From NCBI GenBank assembly GCA_031258915.1, contig JAIRMD010000195.1:1-7252 (forward strand): a stretch of 7,252 nt of DNA, given 5' to 3'. Source of the DNA: Prevotellaceae bacterium (lineage in GTDB: Bacteria; Bacteroidota; Bacteroidia; Bacteroidales; UBA932). The notes under the pieces were generated by a model. That model was not told the DNA's origin. It did not search any database and worked only from the letters and a program-made list of their open reading frames with translations. Position numbers and translations under genes: made by a program. Below are positions 1-6,149 of the stretch, piece by piece. Numbering within the stretch: position 1 is the stretch's first letter; the number at the start of each line of letters is the position of its first letter.

Positions 1-290
1 GTGCAGAGGTAGCCCATGCTTTCGCCGTCAAAGTGCAGCACGCCGTTTTCCACCGTAAAGGCTTTTTCTGCGTCGTTGTTTTTGCCGTAGGCTTGGGTGT
101 AGGTGTACCAGCCCGTCAAGTCTTTTCCGTTGAAAAGGGATTGAAGCTGAGCGGCACCGTCGCTTACCTTTGTAAACGAGGCTTTGTCCTTGTGCGCTGC
201 CACTATTGCCGGAAGCTCCTCCGCACCGCCGCACGAGGTGAGCGCGATGCCCGAAAGCATCGCCGCCGTAAGAATGCGTACTTTTTTCAT
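1..290 (-). CDS. DUF1080 (3-keto-disaccharide hydrolase family) lipoprotein, partial, 3' end outside window
   Basis: About 96 codons are visible, running off the left edge. The start ATG is at 290-288. The N-terminus MKKVRILTAAMLSGIALTSC is a lipoprotein signal peptide, with a lipobox ending at Cys20. After a short linker comes the opening motif of DUF1080 domains, LFNGKDLTGWYTY (about residues 52-64), followed by the strand-turn element FTVENGVLHFDG. The family has a concanavalin-like beta-sandwich fold, and some members cleave 3-keto-glycosides. The protein should be anchored to a membrane and face the periplasm or the outside. Residues +4 and +5 after the Cys are both Glu (CGGAEE), which could act as a weak surface-export signal; that is inference. 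It starts 25 bp after the isomerase-like gene and is probably the fifth cistron of the operon. It differs clearly from the DUF1080 paralogue at 2411-3241, so it may accept another substrate. The catalytic half lies outside the window. Confidence 0.87.
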   Translation of the reverse strand, partial: MKKVRILTAAMLSGIALTSCGGAEELPAIVAAHKDKASFTKVSDGAAQLQSLFNGKDLTGWYTYTQAYGKNNDAEKAFTVENGVLHFDGESMGYLC

Positions 291-315
291 GCTTTTTTTC
301 AATTTTTTAGGTTGG

Positions 316-1179
316 CTACTTTACCAGCGGGCAGCTCAGCAGGTAGTCAAGGCTGCGCTTAACGCTCTCTGCGGGCGGGTAGCTGTACTGCTCCACCTCC
401 ACAATCAGGTGCTTTGCGCCGGCCTTGTCGAGGTTTTTAAAGATGGCATCGAAGCCCACCATGCCGCTTTCGCCCAGTTCCTTGTAGTCTTTGATGTGGA
501 GCAGGGTGAAGCGTCCGGGGTAGCGTTGGAAGTACTCCACCGGGCTTTTCTGCCCTATCACCGTCCAGTACACGTCCATTTGGAAGAAAACCAGCTCGGG
601 GTTGGTGTGCTCCAGCATGTAGTCGTACATCGTTACGTCTTCGATTTTGGTAAACTCGTGCGCGTGGTTGTGGTAGCCAAACAGCAGCCCCTGCTCTTTG
701 CACTTTTGCCCAATGGCGTTGTAGTAGTCGCAGTAGGTTTGCAGGTCGGCGAGGCTTTTGGGGACATCCATCCAGGGCGCTACGATGTACTTCATGCCGG
801 CCGCCCGGTGCGCCGCAATGGTTTGGCCCCACCACGCCAGCGACTCGGAGAAGTCTTTGGCCTGTAGCTCTTTTTCGGACAGCGCCTTTGCCGTGTGCGA
901 GGATAGCACCGTGAGGCCTGCCGCCTCTACAGCGGCCTTAAACTCCTCCGGCGTTTTGCCGTAGAATTTTCCGTCGCCGTAGCTGGCTGCCTCTACGGCG
1001 GTGTAGCCCGCCTCGCTTGTTGCTTTAATGGCAGCGTCGAAATCCTTTTGGAAGTCTTCGCGCAGCGAGTAGAGCTGCAAGGCAATGTCTTTTTTGGGTA
1101 GCGCTTGGCTGCCTGTGTTGGCTGCGCATGAGGCCAAAAGCGGCAGCGCAGCGATGGATAGCAAGAATAACTTTTTCAT
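316..1179 (-). CDS. Sugar phosphate isomerase/epimerase-like TIM-barrel lipoprotein
   Basis: This 287-residue protein belongs to the xylose isomerase-like TIM-barrel (AP endonuclease 2) superfamily. It begins with a lipoprotein signal peptide (MKKLFLLSIAALPLLASC, lipobox Cys18), so it is likely membrane-anchored outside the cytoplasm rather than acting on phosphorylated sugars inside. The barrel starts with IALQLYSLRED at about residues 32-42. Candidate divalent-metal ligands sit where the family expects them: Glu63 in AVEAAS, His170-Asn-His172, Gln200-Met-Asp202, His228-Ile-Lys-Asp231, and Glu261/Glu263 near the end. The length is normal for a signal peptide plus barrel. In Bacteroidetes such proteins are commonly encoded beside Gfo/Idh/MocA and DUF1080 genes, and some act as lyases or isomerases of 3-keto sugars. 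The exact reaction cannot be read from the sequence. It lies 71 bp downstream of the cytoplasmic oxidoreductase gene and 25 bp upstream of the next DUF1080 gene. The fold is secure; the substrate is unknown. Confidence 0.92.
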   Translation of the reverse strand: MKKLFLLSIAALPLLASCAANTGSQALPKKDIALQLYSLREDFQKDFDAAIKATSEAGYTAVEAASYGDGKFYGKTPEEFKAAVEAAGLTVLSSHTAKALSEKELQAKDFSESLAWWGQTIAAHRAAGMKYIVAPWMDVPKSLADLQTYCDYYNAIGQKCKEQGLLFGYHNHAHEFTKIEDVTMYDYMLEHTNPELVFFQMDVYWTVIGQKSPVEYFQRYPGRFTLLHIKDYKELGESGMVGFDAIFKNLDKAGAKHLIVEVEQYSYPPAESVKRSLDYLLSCPLVK

Positions 1180-1250
1180 TTTTGTTTGTTTTTTTTAGTC
1201 TTTTGTTCGCAAATTGCGCAGATTTGCGCAGATTTTTTTACCGTTAATTT

Positions 1251-2339
1251 TTAGCCCTTACCTTGCCGCAGGGGTAGGCCGTAGCCGTGCTTCATGGCTT
1301 GGCGGCGGGCAAGGATTTCGTCCATCTCTTCGGGCTTCCCGATGCAGGGTGCGCCGTTTTTGACGGCATCGTTAAACATTTTCCACGCCATGTCGGAGGC
1401 TATCACGCTGTCCTTTACGGTGGGGTAGCCCAAGTTTTCGCCGGCCAGCACCGACTTGGCAAACACGTCCACAAGGATGTCTATTTTTTTGTCGTTGAAG
1501 CTGTCCGTTTTTTTGACGGTGCTGTGCACGCCGTGTAGCTCCACCGTGGCGGTTTTGAAGTCGTAGGTGAGGCGGGCAATGCCCTTGGTGCCGATTACGT
1601 CCACGTAGCAGCAGTGCGTTTGCGTCTCCGCCATGTGGCCATACACAAAACCCTGCGTGATGTCGAACACCACACCGTTTTTGAACGTGCCGTGCGCCTG
1701 CACCCACCAGGGGTCGGCGTAGCTCCACATCCGCACGCCCTGCGCGTGGTAGGTGTCGTAGTCGCTGTTGGCGTACCAGCGGGCAACGTCCACGTAGTGC
1801 ATGCCGCAGTCGTGGAAGCAGGGGCCTTCGGGTCCGTGCCCTTCCTGCGGCATGTGGCCGGGCGTCATGTGGGCAACGCGGATAACCGCCAGCTCGCCAA
1901 TTTCTCCCGACCGAACAAAGTCTATCATCATTTTGTGGTACCACGCGTTGCGGTTAAACATATTCACGGCTACCATCCGGTTTGACTTCGCCACGGCATC
2001 GGCTATCTCCCACTCCGTTTCGATGTCGCCGGCCACCGGCTTTTCCGCCAGCACGTGCTTGCCTGCCTTCAGCGCCTTGCACAGGTGGGCAGGCCTCGAG
2101 TCGGCCAGCGTAAACAGCCCTACGGCATCTAACGTTGGGTCGGAAAACAGCAAATTTTCGTCGCCCGTAACGGTAGCGCCGGTTGACAGCTCCGCCGCCG
2201 CGCTTTGGGCTTCTGCGCTAATGTCGCAAATGTAGGCCAGCTCCCACAGCGGGCTTTTCAGCAACTCTCTGACGTAGAGCTGCCCCATTCGTCCAAATCC
2301 TATAATCCCTATCTTTAATTTTTTCTTTACCTCTGACAT
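1251..2339 (-). CDS. Gfo/Idh/MocA family NAD(P)-dependent oxidoreductase, cytoplasmic type
   Basis: A 362-residue protein with no signal peptide, so probably cytoplasmic. The Rossmann fold opens with IGIIGFGRMG (nucleotide-binding GFGRMG at residues 14-19), and an acidic residue after the second strand (Asp39) suggests NAD preference. The family's EKP motif is at residues 99-101, with the Lys expected near the active site. The C-terminal alpha/beta domain carries a conserved HDCGMHYVD segment (176-184), whose Asp177 and His181 match the usual substrate-binding or catalytic positions. The family oxidises or reduces a sugar hydroxyl/ketone, often at C3 of a hexose or at inositol. Because the other oxidoreductase in this operon is exported, this one may reduce an imported 3-keto sugar back to a usable sugar; that is inference from context. 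The ATG at 2339-2337 follows a 13-bp-stem hairpin by 17 nt. Length and motifs are complete, with no sign of damage. Confidence 0.94.
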   Translation of the reverse strand: MSEVKKKLKIGIIGFGRMGQLYVRELLKSPLWELAYICDISAEAQSAAAELSTGATVTGDENLLFSDPTLDAVGLFTLADSRPAHLCKALKAGKHVLAEKPVAGDIETEWEIADAVAKSNRMVAVNMFNRNAWYHKMMIDFVRSGEIGELAVIRVAHMTPGHMPQEGHGPEGPCFHDCGMHYVDVARWYANSDYDTYHAQGVRMWSYADPWWVQAHGTFKNGVVFDITQGFVYGHMAETQTHCCYVDVIGTKGIARLTYDFKTATVELHGVHSTVKKTDSFNDKKIDILVDVFAKSVLAGENLGYPTVKDSVIASDMAWKMFNDAVKNGAPCIGKPEEMDEILARRQAMKHGYGLPLRQGKG

Positions 2340-2356
2340 GTTGTTGAATTAAGAAA

Positions 2357-2393
2357 TAAGGCGTAAGGTACGCCACGGCAACCTTACGCCTTA
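2357..2393 (-). promoter_or_regulatory. Perfect 13-bp intra-operon hairpin upstream of the cytoplasmic oxidoreductase gene
   Basis: The arms 2357-2369 (taaggcgtaaggt) and 2381-2393 (accttacgcctta) are perfectly complementary around an 11-nt loop. The element lies in the 71-bp gap between the DUF1080 stop and the next ATG. On the minus-strand transcript the 3' arm is followed by atttcttaatt, which is only weakly U-rich. It may therefore be a leaky terminator, an RNA-stability element or a processing site; the sequence does not decide which. The pairing is certain and the function is inferred. Confidence 0.6.
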
Positions 2394-2410
2394 AAAATAC
2401 TGCGTTAGCG

Positions 2411-3241
2411 TTAGTCCAGTAGCTTGATGCGAATGTTGCGAAACCAAATATCGTTGCCGTGGTCCTGCAGCCCGAAGTATCCTTCGCGGCTTTCGCCGCC
2501 GCACTTGTTGAGCAGCTCAAAGGCCAGCGGCCACGCTTTTTCGCTGAACTTGCTGGCTTGCAGCATCTCCGTCCACTGTGGTGTCCACAGGTGGTACTCC
2601 ACCACATTTTCGCCGTTCTGCCCGTGCACCACCGTGCCTTGGTAAACCATCACCTTTGCCTCGTTCCACTCGCCCGCAGGCTTTGCGTTCTGAGGCACGG
2701 CCGGTATCATGTCGTACAGCGAAGCGGCCTGCCGGTTGTTGTCCTTGCCCAGCTTGGCGTCGGGGTGGTTTTCGTTGTCCAGCAGCTGGTACTCGGGGGC
2801 CGAGATGTAGATTGGCTCAAGGCGCGGGTTTCCGTCCTTGTCCTTTGTTTCCACCTCTTGGGCGAAGTAGAGGATGCCGGAGTTTCCGCCATGGGAGATT
2901 TTCCACTCCAGCAGCAGCTCAAAGTTTTTGAACTTGTGGGCGAAGATGATGTCGCCGCCGTCGGCCTCCTGCGCCTCTCCGCCGCCGGAGCCGTTGAACT
3001 TAATGCAGCTATCCTCCACTACCCACTTGCCCGGCACGTCGTCTCTTCCGTAGCCGCGCCAGCCGTTAAGGGTTTCGCCGTCGAAGAGGACGATGTAGCC
3101 GTCTCCGTCTACGGGAAGCGTCGAAAGGTCTACCGCGGGCTTGTCCAGCACGGTGTACTCGGGAGCCTTTGCGCCGCCGCCGCAGGAGGCAAGCGCGATT
3201 GCTGCAACAGCGCAGCTAAGGGTTAAAGAAATCTTTTTCAT
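2411..3241 (-). CDS. DUF1080 (3-keto-disaccharide hydrolase family) lipoprotein
   Basis: A 276-residue complete DUF1080 protein. The chosen ATG (3241-3239) gives a clean lipoprotein signal, MKKISLTLSCAVAAIALASC, with lipobox Cys20. An in-frame TTG at 3268-3266 would add nine polar residues before the signal peptide and is less plausible. Family landmarks in order: LFDGETLNGWRGY (from about residue 52), the central segment KNFELLLEWKISHGGNSGILYF, EYQLLDNENHPDA, and the C-terminal GYFGLQDHGNDIWFRNIRIK that closes the beta-sandwich. The family (annotated 3-keto-disaccharide hydrolase) cleaves glycosides whose C3 has been oxidised, consistent with the exported oxidoreductase gene 60 bp upstream. 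The expected location is the periplasmic face or cell surface. The Cys is followed by GGGAK without an acidic cluster, so no surface-export signal is evident. The family call is secure; the natural glycoside substrate is unknown. Confidence 0.93.
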   Translation of the reverse strand: MKKISLTLSCAVAAIALASCGGGAKAPEYTVLDKPAVDLSTLPVDGDGYIVLFDGETLNGWRGYGRDDVPGKWVVEDSCIKFNGSGGGEAQEADGGDIIFAHKFKNFELLLEWKISHGGNSGILYFAQEVETKDKDGNPRLEPIYISAPEYQLLDNENHPDAKLGKDNNRQAASLYDMIPAVPQNAKPAGEWNEAKVMVYQGTVVHGQNGENVVEYHLWTPQWTEMLQASKFSEKAWPLAFELLNKCGGESREGYFGLQDHGNDIWFRNIRIKLLD

Positions 3242-3301
3242 GTTGCTTAATTTTTTTTTGTTTGACAATCTTATACTACTTAATAATTGGTTTTTAGTTA
3301 A

Positions 3302-4789
3302 TTAATTCGGCATGGCCGGAAGCTTCCAGCCATCGCGGTAGGTGTGCTTAATCATTTCGTTGGCAAATGCCACAGCGCTTTGCGGCGCAGTTTCGGTCGG
3401 GTTCCACGTTGGGTGCCCGTCTTTTATGCTGAAGCCGTCGCTGATTTTCATTTTTATCGTTTCGTCGGCGCCAATGTTGGTGAACTGCATGTTTTCGCCG
3501 TCCCAGTGCAGCTCCTTGTTCAAGGCTTGCAGGCGAACGGCCAGCACGCCCATCACCACCATTTCGTTGAACGGGCCTGCCTCCGAGAAGTCAGAAGCCG
3601 ACTTCACGCGGTTGTCTGCGCTTTCCTTGCAGGCGCGCACCCAGTCCATTTCGTGGCCACCCTCTACGCGGCGGCAAACCTTCGGCACGCTCGGCTCGCG
3701 GCCGGACAGCAGCCACGGGTCTGCGCCGTAGCAGTTGCAAATCAGCGTGTCTTTTGTTCCGTGGAAAATCACCAATCCGCCGCCGCTGCCCATCAGCTGC
3801 TTTCCTTCGGGGAAGCCAGCGGGGCGGTCGGGCATCATGCCGCCGTCGTACCAGTGCACCTGCACTTCGGGCATCGCCACCCTGGGCAGATTTTCGCGGG
3901 CGGGGAACGTCAGCTTGACGTGCTGCGCCTGCGGTGCGCAGTCCTTCAGCAGCTGGGTAGAGGAGCCTTCGACTTTGGTCGGGTAGCCCAGCTTGAGCGC
4001 CTTGAATACCGGGTGCAGGATGTGGCAGGCCATGTCGCCCAAAGCGCCGGTGCCGTAGAGCCACCACCCGCGCCAGTTCCAGGGGTGGTAAATGGCGTTG
4101 TAGGGGCGAACCTCAGCCGGGCCGGAGAACAAATCCCACTTCAGGGTAGAGGGGATTTTGTCGACCTTGGCGGGTGTTTCCAAGCCCTGCGGCCAAATGG
4201 GGCGGTCGGTTGCCGCCTCAACCTTTACGATTTCGCCGATTTCGCCGTTCCAAATCCACTCGCAGGCGCGGTTAACGCCTTCGCCGGATGCGCCCTGGTT
4301 GCCCATTTGGGTAGCCACCTTGTGGTGGGCGGCCAGCTTGGTGAGCAGGCGCGACTCGTAAACCGTGTGCGTCAGCGGCTTTTCGAGGTACACGTGCTTG
4401 CCCAGCGTCATGGCGTCGGCAGCGATGATAGCGTGCGTGTGGTCGGCTGTGGCGACAACCACCGCGTCGGCCTCTTTGCCGAGCGCCTCGAACATCTTCC
4501 GGTAGTCGTCGAAGCGCTTCGCGTTTGGGTAGCGCTTGAACGTGCCGTCAGCGTACTTCCAGTCCACATCGCAAAGCCCGATGATGTTCTGGCTTTCGAT
4601 GGCTTTCAGCACGCCGGACCCGCGCCCGCCGATGCCCACGCCCAAGACGTTCAGCTTGTCGCTTGGGGATACATGCCCATGGCTTTGACCCAACACCACG
4701 TTGGGTACGATTGTTGGCGCCATAGCCAGCCCTATGGCCGCTGTAGCGCCTGTTTTAAGGAATTTTCTCCTTGAAATGTTTGATGCCAT
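3302..4789 (-). CDS. Tat-exported Gfo/Idh/MocA family oxidoreductase
   Basis: A 495-residue oxidoreductase with a twin-arginine signal: SRRKFLK at residues 6-12, followed by a hydrophobic Ala/Gly-rich stretch to about residue 34. This suggests folded export with its nucleotide cofactor already bound. The mature part opens with LNVLGVGIGGRG (nucleotide-binding motif at 50-57), and the EKP active-site motif is at 136-138. The C-terminal domain contains the conserved WNWRGWWLYGTGALGDMACH region typical of the exported branch of this family. The long C-terminal domain, ending in KHTYRDGWKLPAMPN, explains the size relative to cytoplasmic members of about 330-370 residues. The ATG at 4789-4787 puts the twin arginines in the normal place; an in-frame TTG at 4828-4826 is upstream but would precede the Tat signal with 13 extra residues. 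It is the first gene of the operon, behind a TACATTTG -7 element. The likely role is oxidation or reduction at C3 of a glycoside in the periplasm; the substrate is unknown. Confidence 0.94.
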   Translation of the reverse strand: MASNISRRKFLKTGATAAIGLAMAPTIVPNVVLGQSHGHVSPSDKLNVLGVGIGGRGSGVLKAIESQNIIGLCDVDWKYADGTFKRYPNAKRFDDYRKMFEALGKEADAVVVATADHTHAIIAADAMTLGKHVYLEKPLTHTVYESRLLTKLAAHHKVATQMGNQGASGEGVNRACEWIWNGEIGEIVKVEAATDRPIWPQGLETPAKVDKIPSTLKWDLFSGPAEVRPYNAIYHPWNWRGWWLYGTGALGDMACHILHPVFKALKLGYPTKVEGSSTQLLKDCAPQAQHVKLTFPARENLPRVAMPEVQVHWYDGGMMPDRPAGFPEGKQLMGSGGGLVIFHGTKDTLICNCYGADPWLLSGREPSVPKVCRRVEGGHEMDWVRACKESADNRVKSASDFSEAGPFNEMVVMGVLAVRLQALNKELHWDGENMQFTNIGADETIKMKISDGFSIKDGHPTWNPTETAPQSAVAFANEMIKHTYRDGWKLPAMPN

Positions 4790-4825
4790 AATTAAATCAA
4801 AATCATTGGTTAGAAATATTGAGAA

Positions 4826-4920
4826 CAATGCTGTGGCAAATGTAGTAAATAATCATGCTGCGTAGAAAAACTGGCGGTAAAAGATATAAACAAAATATTA
4901 ATGCACATTTCACAGCATGG
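4826..4920. promoter_or_regulatory. Possible operator: three CATGCTG-like sites around the leftward promoter
   Basis: The sequence caatgctgtgg (4826-4836) abuts the -7 box, catgctg recurs at 4854-4860, and the inverse form cacagcatgg is at 4911-4920. Positions 4828-4835 and 4911-4918 are perfect 8-bp inverted repeats, and 4854-4860 and 4913-4919 are perfect 7-bp inverted repeats. The arrangement over a promoter fits binding by a transcription factor, but such short matches can arise by chance. Confidence 0.3.
4837..4844 (-). promoter_or_regulatory. -7 element of the leftward operon promoter
   Basis: The minus strand reads TACATTTG, an exact match to the Bacteroidetes sigma-ABfr -7 consensus TAnnTTTG. 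It lies 47 bp upstream of the oxidoreductase ATG, giving a 5' leader of roughly 40 nt. No good TTG is found about 19 bp further upstream (that trimer is TCT, with a TTTTT run just beyond), so the -33 box is weak. This could mean activator dependence. Confidence 0.55.
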
Positions 4921-4932
4921 GAAATTCTCCCG

Positions 4933-4968
4933 CCCATTGTTTAACCCATTGCTTAACCCATTGCTTAA
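4933..4968. repeat. Three tandem copies of a 12-bp unit (cccattgcttaa)
   Basis: The units are 4933-4944 (cccattgtttaa, one mismatch), 4945-4956 and 4957-4968 (both cccattgcttaa), followed by cc. The TTG of the last copy (4961-4963) is exactly 19 bp from the TACTTTTG element of the smr promoter, so it doubles as the -33 box. Confidence 0.9.
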
Positions 4969-4990
4969 CCAAAATAATTTGCTACTTTTG
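4961..4990 (+). promoter_or_regulatory. Promoter of the DUF2027-Smr gene (-33 TTG / -7 TAnnTTTG)
   Basis: TTG at 4961-4963 and TACTTTTG at 4983-4990 are separated by 19 bp, the spacing expected for the Bacteroidetes primary sigma factor. The predicted transcription start is near 4997, giving a leader of about 26 nt before the ATG at 5023. No Shine-Dalgarno sequence is seen, as is usual for the phylum. Confidence 0.75.
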
Positions 4991-5022
4991 CATCCTCATA
5001 GAAATAGCTTTTTTTAGTCAAC

Positions 5023-6093
5023 ATGAAGATAGGAGATAAAGTTCGCTTTCTCAACGAAATAGGAGGCGGTACGGTGCTACGCATAGAGGGCAAAACCGTT
5101 ATTATCACCGACGACGACGGCTTTGAAATTCCCACGCCCATAGCCAGCGTGGTGGTGGTGAATGCCCGTGCGGCAACGAATTTTCCCGCAGACGCGGCAG
5201 CAAAAGATAAGCGGCAAGCCGGAGCCGGACGCGAAAATCGGGTAGGGGGCGCTACCTCTGCAAGCGCCCCAAAAGGGCAACCGGTAGAGGCTCCTTCGGA
5301 GCGCGACGCACCGGGCGAGAGCTACGAGCTGATGCTGGCATTTTTGCCTCCCGTGAGCGACAAAACCGACCTGTACTTGCTAAACGACAGCCCTTACCGG
5401 GCGCTATACAGCGTTGGCATGTACGAGCGCAACGGCAGCGTGAAGCCCTTGGGGCAAGGCCAAGTGGAGGGGGATAGCAAGCAGCTGGTAAAAACGCTAA
5501 GCGTTAGCCTGCTGCGTGACATCCAAACGCTGCGCGCCGAAGTCATGCTCTACAAAAACGTCGCCTACAAGCCGCAAACCCTCGATGCTGTTGACGTAGA
5601 GCTCAACCCGCTCAAGTTTTTCAGGCAGGGAGCCTTTGCTGAGAACGAATTTTTTGAAGAAAATGCGCTGATTATACGCCTCTTTTCGAGCGAGGCGGCA
5701 GAAAAGGAAAAGATGCGCAGCGTGTCGGCAGAGGAAATCAAAAAAGCCATGCTCCAAAAGAACGATCGTCCGCTAAGCCCTCCGCAGACAACAGTAATGC
5801 GGCAACCCGAGCTGGAGGAGGTTGACTTACACGCCGAAATGCTGGTAAACGACGTGCACAGGCTGTCGGCAGGCGAGCTGCTGGAGCTGCAAATGTCGCG
5901 CTTCAAGGCGACGCTCGAAAATGCGCTGGTATCCGGGCGGAAAGGCAGGATAGTTTTCATACACGGCATTGGCAGCGGCAAGCTAAAGCAGGAGTTGAGG
6001 ATATGCCTGACAAAAAATTACCCCGATCTCTCGTTTCAAGATGCCTCGTTCCGCGAGTACGGCTACGGCGCAACGATGGTGTTCTTAGGGTAA
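5023..6093 (+). CDS. DUF2027 and Smr domain protein (Smr/MutS family)
   Basis: A 356-residue soluble protein without signal peptide or membrane segment. The N-terminus (residues 1-47, MKIGDKVRFLNEIGGGTVLR onward) is a small beta-barrel-like module, reminiscent of the KOW/Tudor-like starts seen in MutS2-related proteins. It is followed by an Ala/Gly/Lys-rich, probably disordered linker (about 50-100). The middle (about 100-215, from YELMLAFLPP) matches the DUF2027 region found in Bacteroidetes. The C-terminal Smr domain (about 264-356) has the DLH motif at 268-270, the HGIGSGKLK motif at 314-322, and the closing YGYGATMVFLG. Smr domains bind nucleic acid and, in several families, nick branched DNA or cleave RNA; Smr proteins have been linked to ribosome rescue and recombination control. 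The function of this Bacteroidetes version is not established. It is divergent from the carbohydrate operon and upstream of rnpB. The ATG is supported by promoter spacing and the conserved N-terminus. Confidence 0.92.
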   Translation: MKIGDKVRFLNEIGGGTVLRIEGKTVIITDDDGFEIPTPIASVVVVNARAATNFPADAAAKDKRQAGAGRENRVGGATSASAPKGQPVEAPSERDAPGESYELMLAFLPPVSDKTDLYLLNDSPYRALYSVGMYERNGSVKPLGQGQVEGDSKQLVKTLSVSLLRDIQTLRAEVMLYKNVAYKPQTLDAVDVELNPLKFFRQGAFAENEFFEENALIIRLFSSEAAEKEKMRSVSAEEIKKAMLQKNDRPLSPPQTTVMRQPELEEVDLHAEMLVNDVHRLSAGELLELQMSRFKATLENALVSGRKGRIVFIHGIGSGKLKQELRICLTKNYPDLSFQDASFREYGYGATMVFLG

Positions 6094-6123
6094 GGCGTTA
6101 GATTTAAATTAGCAATGCAGCAC

Positions 6124-6138
6124 ATAGCTAATAGCTAT
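6124..6138. repeat. Small palindromic stem upstream of rnpB
   Basis: Arms atagct (6124-6129) and agctat (6133-6138) flank a 3-nt loop in the 56-bp gap between smr and rnpB. No T-run follows, so it is not a convincing terminator. It may be a processing or protein-binding site, or chance. Confidence 0.3.
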
Positions 6139-6149
6139 CAGATAATCAT

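Noticed and set aside
184..867. A 227-codon plus-strand open frame opposite the TIM-barrel gene
   Set aside because: It spans the junction of two real minus-strand genes and shows no domain or plausible start context.
2459..3226. A 255-codon plus-strand open frame opposite the DUF1080 gene
   Set aside because: The minus-strand product has a signal peptide and all family motifs; the antisense product is composition-driven and has no promoter.
3242..3268. Upstream TTG start for the DUF1080 lipoprotein (nine more residues)
   Set aside because: ATG 3241 gives a textbook MKK lipoprotein signal peptide; the extension is a Lys/Asn-rich leader translation.
3344..4774. A 476-codon plus-strand open frame opposite the exported oxidoreductase
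   Set aside because: It is antisense to a protein with complete Tat, Rossmann and EKP motifs. Its translation is Val/Ala/His-rich with no recognisable domain, as expected for a frame opened by GC-biased codons.
4790..4828. Upstream TTG start for the exported oxidoreductase (13 more residues)
   Set aside because: It would start essentially at the predicted transcription start and push the twin-arginine motif away from the N-terminus; ATG 4789 gives a standard Tat signal.
4933..4968. Possible CRISPR-like array
   Set aside because: The units are 12 bp and directly adjacent with no spacers, and no cas genes are near.
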